64,000 nt of DNA from Moorena producens 3L. GTDB lineage: Bacteria > Cyanobacteriota > Cyanobacteriia > Cyanobacteriales > Coleofasciculaceae. The notes beneath the pieces are model-generated. The model was not told where the DNA came from, made no database searches, and saw nothing but the letters and a program-made list of their open reading frames with translations. The stretch lies in NCBI RefSeq assembly GCF_000211815.1, contig NZ_GL890971.1, forward strand, positions 129,331 through 193,330. Direction: 5' to 3'. Every line of letters begins with the position of its first letter. Positions within the stretch are counted from its first letter, which is position 1. Positions 36,890 through 44,885 of this stretch are shown here, one piece after another. The position numbers and the translations under genes are program-made.

Positions 36890-37987
36890 CTAAGTACAGG
36901 ACAAAAAGCGAAGAGAGTGGCGAAACTCGCAGTCAAATTGTGTAAAATTAAAGAACAGACGGCGCAAATAATCAAAGCCACAGCGAAAAATGCTTTTGGC
37001 TTTACGCCCATGCTTTTTGATGGTAATCGGTTGGCATTGAGACAGCCACTGACCAGTGCGAAAAGCCCAACACAAAGCAATAGTGAGTAAAGCGACTAAA
37101 CGACTCAAACGCTCAGAATCTAGTAAATGAGTATCTTCGAGGTTGAAACCACGACTCTTAAAAATGCCAAACAAAGTTTCGATACCCCAGCGATGAGCAT
37201 AATCACTCAGTAGATCGGGAGGGCTTTTTGGAGGAGCAACCACCACCAGTAAAGAATTATCTTCGAGACGAAGAGCTTCCACATCCACCCAATGACCCCA
37301 CAAACAGCGACTGGTTTTGAGTCTCTGAGATTGACCAATCTGAAGATGGGCAAAAACGACACGAGCTGACAAGGTGGTGTGACCATCTCCCAAGCTATCG
37401 CTGTGGCGAATCCGAATCCTGAAAGGCATCATTGGTTGTGAAAGCAAGTATTGTAACCACTGGTTTCCCAGAAATTCTCGGTCAGCAGCAAGATAGGCAA
37501 TTTGATGTTGACAAAACAGTTCTATAAACTCCTCCGATAATTCTATACGTTCACCAGTGTCGGAGTTTCCTTTCTTGTCGAGCATCCACCACAACAGTGG
37601 AAATGCTACCCCCTGATGAACAATGCCCAAGGTGAGAATATTGAAGATTTTGTGACCAAATTGCCACTGTGTCCGGTCTAAGCTTAACACCCAAGGTTCA
37701 GGAATCTCCATCATCGAGACGATTAACTTAGCCACAGCATAGTAGTCTAGCTCAAAGTCTCGGAAAAATCTTTGTAGTCGCTTGTAGTTAGATGATGTTT
37801 TTGCTGTGCCCATAAACCCGGTGGCTAGTTGTGTGAAGTTTACGGTTTTGACTCGAAATAGAGCAATCAGAAACAGTGCCAGGAAGCTTAGTCGCGCTCC
37901 ATGCCATTTCAGATCAGGTTTCAATGTTTGCACCAGCAAGTTAACCTGGTTCATGAGGGTTTCGTTGAAAGTTGTTGTTTTTTCCAT
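36890..37987 (-). CDS. IS4-family transposase
   Basis: A 365-residue DDE transposase. Conserved pieces are WVLSLDRTQWQFG (first Asp), IAYLAADREFLGNQWLQYL (second Asp; the Y-x-x-x-R-E type sequence) and the late YAHRWGIETLFGIFKSRGFN (catalytic Glu in the IS4 Y-(2)-R-(3)-E-(6)-K signature). The full-length gene and intact ends suggest a recent and possibly active copy. Confidence 0.92.
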   Translation of the reverse strand: MEKTTTFNETLMNQVNLLVQTLKPDLKWHGARLSFLALFLIALFRVKTVNFTQLATGFMGTAKTSSNYKRLQRFFRDFELDYYAVAKLIVSMMEIPEPWVLSLDRTQWQFGHKIFNILTLGIVHQGVAFPLLWWMLDKKGNSDTGERIELSEEFIELFCQHQIAYLAADREFLGNQWLQYLLSQPMMPFRIRIRHSDSLGDGHTTLSARVVFAHLQIGQSQRLKTSRCLWGHWVDVEALRLEDNSLLVVVAPPKSPPDLLSDYAHRWGIETLFGIFKSRGFNLEDTHLLDSERLSRLVALLTIALCWAFRTGQWLSQCQPITIKKHGRKAKSIFRCGFDYLRRLFFNFTQFDCEFRHSLRFLSCT

Positions 37988-38034
37988 GAAACCCTTTTCC
38001 TGTCTATCTTTTCAACTTTTTGTCCTGTACTTAG
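36890..38034 (-). mobile_element. IS4-family insertion sequence
   Basis: 1145 bp with terminal inverted repeats CTAAGTACAGGACAAAAAG and CTTTTTGTCCTGTACTTAG (one mismatch-free 19-bp match by eye). It is flanked by a 9-bp direct repeat TGCATAGCC (36881-36889 and 38035-38043), which fits the IS4 family. The transposase stop codon lies in the terminal repeat. Confidence 0.9.
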
Positions 38035-38989
38035 TGCATAGCCTACCAACTATAAAGGCTGCACTCTTCTTGCGGTAACTTCTAACCAGTCTCTTGGCGT
38101 GTTCTTCACGTTGCCTACTTATCTTAAGATGTTGCCTGCCTAATTTATTAACGGCTTTTCTACGATTGGATGAGCCTTTCTTTTTTCGGGAGACCCGACG
38201 TTGATAAAACTTTAAGCGTTTTTCTCCATTGCGGTAAAACCGAGGGTTTGGTTCGCTGTATCCTTCGGAATCAGTATAGAACTCTTTCAGTCCTACATCC
38301 AAACCAATAGTCTTGCCAGTAGTGTCTAATTCTTCCGTCACTTTAACAGCAACACAGAATTGAACATAATACCCATCAGCTCGGCGAACTATGCGAACCC
38401 GGTTGATTTGTTTTTTATCAAAGCGCCACAAGTCCCAGGTACCCTTAAGCTTGAGCTTCCCGATCCCTTTCTTGTCAGTGAACGTTATTGACTTTTTGTT
38501 AGGGGATAATTTCCATCCTGACTTTTTGTACTCAACGGAATGTCCACGTTTATGAAATTTCGGAAAACCTTTCTTTCCGGGTACCTTTTTCTTGCAATTA
38601 TCATAAAAACGAGCAATCGATGACCATGCCCTCTCAGACGCAGCCTGACGGGCAGTAGAGTTCAATTGATTAGCAAAAGGAAACTCTTTGGCTAGAATCT
38701 TAGAATACTTACTAAGGTCGTTCTTGCTGGTTCCCTTGTTATCCATCCACAGGCGAATACAGCTATTCCTTATGAACTTGACAGTCCTAATAGCTTCGTC
38801 TATAGCTGAATATTGAGACGGCTTCCCTTTTGCTTTGAACTCTAGTACAATCACCGAATTTCGACCTTATTCGATACACTTTTATATTAGCAGAGTACAT
38901 ATAAAAGTGTCAAACCCATGCCAATAAAAAAGCCGTCCTTCTAGGACGGGGCTTTAAACCCAGAATTTTTGGTAAAATTTTAAGCATTC

Positions 38990-39205
38990 AGCCGTTGGCC
39001 TTTGGCCACGCTACTTGAGGTGCCGTCAGCCGTAAGCTAAAGGCTCACGCTACTTGAGATGCTTTTTGGAACAGGCTTTGGCCTTGGCCTTTCGGCCACG
39101 CTATGCGAATGGCCACGCTGTGCGAACGACCCTGGGACTTCACTCATATTAAACCAATGCTTACTTGTTTTATTCAAAAGCTGATAGCTGATAGCTGATA
39201 GCTGA
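38990..39205. repeat. Cluster of GGCCACGCTACGCGAA-type and GCTGATA repeats
   Basis: Several variants of the window-wide palindromic repeat occur: TTGGCCTTTGGCCACGCTAC (39000), GGCTCACGCTACTTGAGATG (39041) and GGCCTTTCGGCCACGCTATG with GGCCACGCTGTGCGAACGAC (39085-39130). At 39180-39210 the heptamer AGCTGAT is repeated four times. No gene lies between 38855 and 39247. Confidence 0.75.
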
Positions 39206-39247
39206 TAGCTGAATACTTACGTAAAATTTACCTTTTTAATAAAAAAA

Positions 39248-40051
39248 ATGAAATCTCGACTAACAATTGTCACAGGTGCAAGCGGCGCTCTGGGTAACAG
39301 TTTTGTTCAACACTTTATACAGCAAGAAAATACCACTTGCGTAGCCATTTCTAGATCCCCTATGGAAACGGATGCCCTGCATTGCCAATTCGATCTTCTC
39401 GATAGCCAAGCCGCAGAGCAAGCCATCACTAATCTCGAGCTTTCGGAAGTTTCTGATGTGATCCTTATCCATGGCGTAGGCAAATTCAAATATGAAATCG
39501 AGACAGAAACCACCGAGGCAGACTGTGATGAAAAGGGAATTGATGATGAAATATTATCATCAAACTACCATACCTTTGTCAACGTAGCCCAGCCACTTGT
39601 CGAAAAACTTAACCAAGAGCATAAATGCAATCGCCAGACGACCCTTGCTCTTTGTGGTTTCGGTTCTGTTACGGATAAATATAAGATCCCTTTCTGGCGC
39701 TCTTATACTTACGCCAAAGATACCTTACGGAGCTATATCCAAGACCTAGCTAAGTCAGAAGACTGGCAAGGACTAATCAGGGGACGGTTTATCAATGTGA
39801 GTACTACAGACACAGGTAATGAAAACAAATTGCGACCCAATGCAACAGCTGAAGAGAAAAAATATTGGCTCAAGCCAGAAAAAATCGTCAAGCAATCTCT
39901 AGAATCTCTGGAGTCCTTGCAGCCTCTGTGGCAGGAAATAGATGTCTATGAACCCATGCCAGGATTCGAGCCAGACGACTATTACAGCAATTACGATAAA
40001 ATTCAAGAAAAATGGCAACGACAGATGGGAGTGCCATCTTCATTAACTTAA
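39248..40051 (+). CDS. Short-chain dehydrogenase-like protein
   Basis: 267 residues. The nucleotide-binding Rossmann motif TIVTGASGALGNSFVQHFI is at residues 6-24. The core has VILIHGVGKFKYEIE (NNAG-like position). The catalytic Tyr-Lys pair can be seen in SYTYAKDTLRSYI near residue 158 (Y-x-x-x-K equivalent). The C-terminal third is unusual, ending YYSNYDKIQEKWQRQMG. It is an oxidoreductase of unknown substrate, probably NADP(H)-dependent. It is the last tailoring-type gene before nadC. Confidence 0.75.
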   Translation: MKSRLTIVTGASGALGNSFVQHFIQQENTTCVAISRSPMETDALHCQFDLLDSQAAEQAITNLELSEVSDVILIHGVGKFKYEIETETTEADCDEKGIDDEILSSNYHTFVNVAQPLVEKLNQEHKCNRQTTLALCGFGSVTDKYKIPFWRSYTYAKDTLRSYIQDLAKSEDWQGLIRGRFINVSTTDTGNENKLRPNATAEEKKYWLKPEKIVKQSLESLESLQPLWQEIDVYEPMPGFEPDDYYSNYDKIQEKWQRQMGVPSSLT

Positions 40052-40187
40052 CTGCTTTTTTGCTAAACTTTTAACTGAGTAGTATTTCCTTATCCTTTTT
40101 TGGCAATAAGATAGGAAATACTCCTGGATCTAGGAAGTATAAATAGTAGTCTAATTGCTGCATAGGAAATTAAATTGGTTAAGAGTT

Positions 40188-41045
40188 ATGGCAATATTAC
40201 CTCCCCCAATAGTGTTAGACTCTCTACTGCATCAATGGCTCAAAGAAGATATTGGTAGAGGCGATCGCACCACCCAAGCTTTGTTCGCTCAAGAAGTTAG
40301 TTCTGGAAACGGACAATGGATCGCTAAGCAAGCAGGTACAATTGCGGGACTGACAATTGCAGCGCGGGTGTTCTATTTATTAAATGAAAAGGTCAGCTTT
40401 ATCCCCCTAGTAGCAGAGGGAGAAAGTTGTCAGCCAAGCCAAGCCATTGCTCGTTTTCACGGACCATTTGATGCTTTGTTAATGGGAGAGAGAGTAGCTT
40501 TAAATCTAACTATGAGTCTGAGTGGCATTGCTACCCTAACCCGTCAGTATGCCGAAAAAATTGCTGATTTGCCTGCTCAGTTGGTGGATACTCGCAAAAC
40601 TACTCCAGGCTTAAGACTCTTGGAAAAATATGCAACTCAAGTGGGAGGAGCTATTAACCATCGCATGGGCTTGGATGATGCGGTGATGATTAAGGATAAT
40701 CATATTCAAGCGGCTGGGGGAATTGGGGAAGCGATCGCTCGAATTCGTAAGACTATTCCCTATCCTATGACCATTGAAGTAGAGACAACAACTCTCGCGG
40801 AAGTAGAAGAGGCTATCGCCCACAATGCTGATATTATCATGTTGGATAATATGCCAGTTGAGCAGATGGAGGTAGCAGTTAAGCTAATTCGCGTACGCAA
40901 CAACAACATTAAAATTGAGGCATCGGGTAATGTTACCTTAAAGACGATTCGTGCAGTGGCAGAAACAGGAGTAGATTACATCTCCAGCAGTGCTCCCATT
41001 ACTCGCTCTAGTTGGTTGGATTTGAGTATGAGATTAGGGAGTTGA
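40188..41045 (+). CDS. nadC: Quinolinate phosphoribosyltransferase
   Basis: NadC converts quinolinate and PRPP to nicotinate mononucleotide plus CO2. 285 residues from ATG 40188; an in-frame upstream TTG start would add 11 residues that do not fit the family. Signatures are LKEDIGRGDRTTQALF near residue 17, LVDTRKTTPGLRLLEKYA, GGAINHRMGLDDAVMIKDNH (substrate-binding His and Arg residues) and the C-terminal EASGNVTLKTIRAVAETGVD. It looks complete. With nadA and nadB 25 kb upstream, all three de novo quinolinate genes are in one window. Confidence 0.95.
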   Translation: MAILPPPIVLDSLLHQWLKEDIGRGDRTTQALFAQEVSSGNGQWIAKQAGTIAGLTIAARVFYLLNEKVSFIPLVAEGESCQPSQAIARFHGPFDALLMGERVALNLTMSLSGIATLTRQYAEKIADLPAQLVDTRKTTPGLRLLEKYATQVGGAINHRMGLDDAVMIKDNHIQAAGGIGEAIARIRKTIPYPMTIEVETTTLAEVEEAIAHNADIIMLDNMPVEQMEVAVKLIRVRNNNIKIEASGNVTLKTIRAVAETGVDYISSSAPITRSSWLDLSMRLGS

Positions 41046-41134
41046 GATAAACAGTAGCACAACCGCACAGGGGATTTGGGAACAGGGAACGGGAAATAAC
41101 CAATTTAAAGGCGTTGCTGATTCTGAGTATGGTT

Positions 41135-41276
41135 TCGCCCCCCTAGCCCCCCAAGCGAGGGATTGCTCGCTTGGGGGGAAAAACTCTCAAGCGATGCAGC
41201 GCGGTCTTGGGGGTTTCCCCCATGAGCGACTGCATCAAGACAAGTCCCCCAGAATTGGGGGATTTAGGGGGCTTTA
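41135..41276. repeat. GC-rich imperfect inverted repeat
   Basis: GCCCCCCTAGCCCCCCAAGC near 41139 pairs imperfectly with CCCCCAGAATTGGGGGATTT and AGGGGGC near 41245-41275, with internal GCGAGGGATTGCTCGC. This kind of element is scattered through Moorena-like genomes; it lies between the convergent nadC and binding-protein genes and may end both transcripts. Confidence 0.6.
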
Positions 41277-41436
41277 ATAAAACCAGATTATCGCGCATTC
41301 ATTCCTTAATTCAGCAACGCCCATGAGCTTACCAATTTTTAAGAATATTCCTACAGATTAATAATCTCCCCATCTCTCCATCTCCCTATCTCCCCATTAT
41401 CATCGGTAGCAAACATAAATGAAATTAATATAAGGG

Positions 41437-42852
41437 TTAAGGAATTGGCACAAATTCATACTCCAAGCTAGAACTATTACTTGGTTCAATTGTCACCAAA
41501 TTGACCGGTTGATAGCGATCGCCTGATGGAAAAAAACGAATCGGAGCAGCAGCACCTCTAGCAAAAAAGTTCGGTGCTGAAAGTTCTTGTTGAACTCCGC
41601 TGCGAGTAGGATTATGTCTAATCGCCGCACTTAAGGCTTGGACAGCATCATAAGCCATGGCTGTGCGCCAGTTAACATCAATACCCCAAAGCTGATCAGC
41701 GGTTTTCGGAAATTCAGAACCAGGCTTGGCTAGGGGATGCCAGGGTAATGCTACTACCATCCCTTCAGCATCTTTACCTGCTACTGTCAATGTCTTGGTA
41801 TTGTAAACTTGATTTCCCGCCAAAATCACTAATTGTTGACCCAAACTATTGCGGTGTTTGCTATTGAGCTGAACCACATTTAGTACCTGATGTTGGGTGC
41901 TAGAATCAGCACCTAACATCAGCGCTTGAGCACCACGATGAATCGCTTGTTTAAAGCTTTTAGCAGCACTAAAATTTTTCTCAGACACGTCAAAATCACT
42001 AACTACTCGTCCTCCTTTCAAGAATACAGCGGTTACAAACTCTGACTTAAGAGACTGACTAGACTCACTTTGAGAATTGTAGAAAACAGCAACATTATGC
42101 TGCTTGAGGTCTTGCACCATGTGTTTAGCTAATGCTCTACCTGCCAGGAAATCATTCGGGACAGTACGAAAAACAAAATTGCTAATTCCTGATAGGTTTA
42201 CTGAAGTGCTAATGGGCGAAATCGTTACCAATTGACCGGATTCATAGCTATCTGCTGTAGCTTGAGTAACCTTGCTGTTGAAATTACCAACAACTGCCAA
42301 AATCTCTGGCTTACTTACCAACTTCAATGCTAATTTTTTGGCCACCTCTGGATTATTATCATCATTAGCGATCAGTACTTTGACAGGAATACCTTTAATT
42401 CCACCAGCTTGATTGATTTCCTGTTGAGCTTGAGCCACACCCCGAAGTATATCTTTAGCAGTATTTATGTCATCACTAATGGACACAACAGCAGCAATCG
42501 TGTAATAGGGTTTTTCCCCAATACGAGCGTTATTAAGGTAGATGAGAGCTTCTGGATCATCACGGTGGAGGTCTAAGGATTCAGTGAATTTCACCACTGC
42601 CTCGTCGTAATTAACAGCAGTAACCGCTTCTACTCCTAGCTGTTTTTCCAGTGTTGTTGAATCAGAAAATAAAATATGGTCTCCCCCACTCAGGTAATTT
42701 GGTATCATTGTTTTCTCTGAAGACGTATTTTTCGATACCAGCATAGATAAGGGAGATGTGGTCACTTTAAACCACCACAGACACCCAGATACCAAAGCTA
42801 AGGAGATCATCAATGATAGCCCAAGAAGCTTAGTTTCGTTGTTCTGATACAT
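41437..42852 (-). CDS. Membrane-anchored ABC-type substrate-binding protein (LivJ-like)
   Basis: 471 residues. An N-terminal membrane anchor (LLGLSLMISLALVSGCLWWF) is followed by a short TPR-like segment (DEAVVKFTESLDLHRDDPEA) and a type 1 periplasmic-binding domain (from about residue 115: YTIAAVVSISDDINTAKDIL, GVAQAQQEINQAGGIKGIPV, VLIANDDNNPEVAKKLA). These domains bind amino acids or other small ligands. No permease or ATPase genes are close by. It is paralogous to the gene at 43399-44826, and both lie downstream of a Ser/Thr kinase, so a sensing role is plausible. Confidence 0.82.
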   Translation of the reverse strand: MYQNNETKLLGLSLMISLALVSGCLWWFKVTTSPLSMLVSKNTSSEKTMIPNYLSGGDHILFSDSTTLEKQLGVEAVTAVNYDEAVVKFTESLDLHRDDPEALIYLNNARIGEKPYYTIAAVVSISDDINTAKDILRGVAQAQQEINQAGGIKGIPVKVLIANDDNNPEVAKKLALKLVSKPEILAVVGNFNSKVTQATADSYESGQLVTISPISTSVNLSGISNFVFRTVPNDFLAGRALAKHMVQDLKQHNVAVFYNSQSESSQSLKSEFVTAVFLKGGRVVSDFDVSEKNFSAAKSFKQAIHRGAQALMLGADSSTQHQVLNVVQLNSKHRNSLGQQLVILAGNQVYNTKTLTVAGKDAEGMVVALPWHPLAKPGSEFPKTADQLWGIDVNWRTAMAYDAVQALSAAIRHNPTRSGVQQELSAPNFFARGAAAPIRFFPSGDRYQPVNLVTIEPSNSSSLEYEFVPIP

Positions 42853-43398
42853 ACGCTATTGCTAATTTTTATACATGCCAACCCTGTTGATTACCCGGAA
42901 TAATGCTTAATACTAATTTGTTTTGTAATCTTTCAAGGTAATTGATGAGTGGAATGGTTGACGGTTAACGGTTGACAGTTGAAGGTCAACGAAAAACCAT
43001 CAACGGCGCTTGAAATAGTGACCCTGTAGAATACAACTGAATACAACTGAATACAACTGAATACAACTAAATACAACTAGTTAACAAAAGCCCTTGTTGG
43101 ATACTCCTGGTTAAGTAAATAACTTATGGAAATAACTTATGGAAATAACTTATGGTACAAGATTTGAGCACTGATCAGGTGACAAAATGGCAAAAATATT
43201 TATCAGTCCTGAGTTCTTAGTCCTGATTCCTTAATCCTTAGTTCTTAGTCAACTCGACTGTTGCCATTGCTGAATAGGGTTTGGGTACTCAATTCGAGTT
43301 AGGTCAGTTACCGATTACCGATTACCGATTACCGATTACCGATTACCCTCAATCATTCCAGAATTGGGCAACGCTCTTATTTCTATGTTGCCCCGTTT
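42853..43398. repeat. Intergenic tandem repeats
   Basis: ACTGAATACA is repeated about five times (43026-43080), TTATGGAAATAAC three times (about 43123-43155) and CGATTAC five times (43311-43347). A GTTGACGGTTAACGGTTGAC block lies at 42957. No gene is supported. Confidence 0.75.
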
Positions 43399-44826
43399 CT
43401 ACTTGCTAGGAATCGGCACAAAGTCATAACCAAAGCTGGAACGATTACCTGGTTCAATCTTGACCAGCTGGACAGCCTGGTTGCGATCGCCTGATGGTAA
43501 AAACCGAATTTTGCTGGATACTCCTTGGGGCTGAAAACCTGATCCGGATAGGGAGTTTTGCACACCGGAACGGCTTGGCTGCTGTTTAAGGGCTGCAATT
43601 AAAGCTTGAGTAGCATCGTAAGTCAAGGCAGTGCGCCAGTTCACATCTGAACCCCATAATTTCGTGGCGGCTTGGGGAAAGGGGGAATTTGGAGCGCCCA
43701 AAATATGCCAGGGGACTGCCAACACCATACTAGCCGCATCCTTACCACCGATTTGCAAGGTCTTGGGTTTGTAAAGACTATCCCCTGCTAGCATCGGTAA
43801 ACGTCCATCATTGACTTGCACTACTAGTAACGCTTGGTCAAGGGTGGCGGAATTGGGGGCTAAGATCAACACTTCTGCACCTGTTTCGATCGCCTGTTGG
43901 ACATCAACAGCAGCATTAAAGTTAGGTTTAGTAAAGTCAAACTCTCTCACGACCTCGCCGCCATCAGCAAACAGGGCAGTGGTAAATGCATCAGCAAGAG
44001 ATTGGCTGTAGTTGCTCCGGGAATTAAAAAAGACAGCTGCTTTGCGTAGATTTAATTGATTTAGCATGTAGCGAGACAGGGCGCTACCAAAAAAGCGATC
44101 GCTAGGGATAGTCCTAAAGACATAATTACCCAGTCTTGAAATAGTTACTGAGGTACTAGTCGGAGAAATCACCACCAACTGATTCTCTTGATAAACCTCT
44201 GCGGCTGCCAGGGTGACCTCACTGCTAAAATGACCAATAACCCCCAAAACATCTGGATTATCCACAAAAGCTTTAGCTATTTTTTTAGCAACCTTGGTAT
44301 CATTGTCATCATTAGCAATCAGCACCTTCAATGGTATATTATTAACGCCACCCCTAGCATTGATTTCCTGTTGGGCTTGGGCAACACCCCGTAACATTTC
44401 TTTGGCTGCATTTACCTCGACACCAATAGGTATTGAGATCGCAATTGTATAAGACTCAGATGTACCGATCCGAGCGTTATTGAGGTAAATCAAAGCTTCT
44501 GGATCGTTTTTCTTACTTTTAAGCGATGCCTCCAGTAAGGAAGCCGCTTTCCCATAATTCCCAGAAGCAAATGCTTTGACTGCTGCCTGTTTGGCTGGTG
44601 TTACCTCTTTTGGGATTAAGGTTCTATCTCCGGCACTAAGGTGCTCTGCTATGATTATCTGAGGCTTAATTTTTGTAGTTTTTGGAGTTACCTTAGCCCT
44701 AGGTTCATCTACCTCCGCAAATGGCAGTGTGATTATCTGACTTTTCTGAAGCCACCATAACCCTCCCAACACCATAGCAACCGTAATCACCATGGATAGC
44801 AAAAGAACACTCGTTTCGTTTTTCAT
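43399..44826 (-). CDS. Membrane-anchored ABC-type substrate-binding protein (paralogue)
   Basis: 475 residues with the same layout as the downstream paralogue: N-terminal membrane segment (SVLLLSMVITVAMVLGGLWW), a TPR-like repeat (YGKAASLLEASLKSKKNDPE) and a type 1 binding domain (AQQEINARGGVNNIPLKVLI, VVISPTSTSVTISRLGNYVF). The two paralogues share ALIYLNNARIG and IRFxPSGDRxQxVxLVxIEP. It begins about 60 bases after the kinase stop, implying one transcript. Tandem duplication explains the pair. Confidence 0.83.
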   Translation of the reverse strand: MKNETSVLLLSMVITVAMVLGGLWWLQKSQIITLPFAEVDEPRAKVTPKTTKIKPQIIIAEHLSAGDRTLIPKEVTPAKQAAVKAFASGNYGKAASLLEASLKSKKNDPEALIYLNNARIGTSESYTIAISIPIGVEVNAAKEMLRGVAQAQQEINARGGVNNIPLKVLIANDDNDTKVAKKIAKAFVDNPDVLGVIGHFSSEVTLAAAEVYQENQLVVISPTSTSVTISRLGNYVFRTIPSDRFFGSALSRYMLNQLNLRKAAVFFNSRSNYSQSLADAFTTALFADGGEVVREFDFTKPNFNAAVDVQQAIETGAEVLILAPNSATLDQALLVVQVNDGRLPMLAGDSLYKPKTLQIGGKDAASMVLAVPWHILGAPNSPFPQAATKLWGSDVNWRTALTYDATQALIAALKQQPSRSGVQNSLSGSGFQPQGVSSKIRFLPSGDRNQAVQLVKIEPGNRSSFGYDFVPIPSK

Positions 44827-44885
44827 CGGACATAAGTTCCGTTGTCAGTTACCCTGCATCATTCCTTTAATCAGCAACGCCCCTG

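Larger units (their letters stand above)
36843..38069. repeat. 73-bp palindromic repeat hosting the IS4 element
   Basis: GAAGAGTGCAGCCTT (36843-36857) and AAGGCTGCACTCTTC (38055-38069) are perfect 15-bp inverted repeats. Removing the IS4 element and one TGCATAGCC copy leaves a 73-bp unit inside tnpB. It has no coding capacity and looks like a non-autonomous short element. Confidence 0.7.
36401..38854 (-). pseudogene. tnpB: tnpB, split in two by nested insertions
   Basis: The N-terminal part (38854 down to about 38070) has MIVLEFKAKGKPSQYSAIDE, RuvC-I TIGLDVGLKEF and the helical ERRVS-like region RRVSRKKKGSSNRRK. The C-terminal part (about 36842 to 36401) has RuvC-II DLVAYEDLRAKNLVKNH, the zinc ribbon CSDCGEV/CECGC and Ruv[19 protein letters not shown]. 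All three catalytic acids therefore survive, but on two pieces; the 73-bp insert shifts the frame and the IS4 element separates them by a further 1.15 kb. It must be inactive. Confidence 0.88.
36366..38960 (-). mobile_element. IS605/IS1341-type tnpB element, interrupted by nested insertions
   Basis: Right end at 36366-36396 (CACTCCCCGCCCGCTTATGA, hairpin CCCCGC/GCGGGG) and left end at 38932-38958 (AGCCGTCCTTCTAGGACGGG). The same two ends flank the miniature element at 9893-10333. A promoter TTGACA-18-TAATAT (38913 to 38884, minus strand) precedes tnpB. The outer element was hit first by a 73-bp palindromic repeat and then, inside that, by an IS4-type element. Confidence 0.8.

Noticed and set aside
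41437..44826. Complete ABC amino-acid transporter operon
   Set aside because: Only binding proteins are present; no permease or ATP-binding genes lie nearby.
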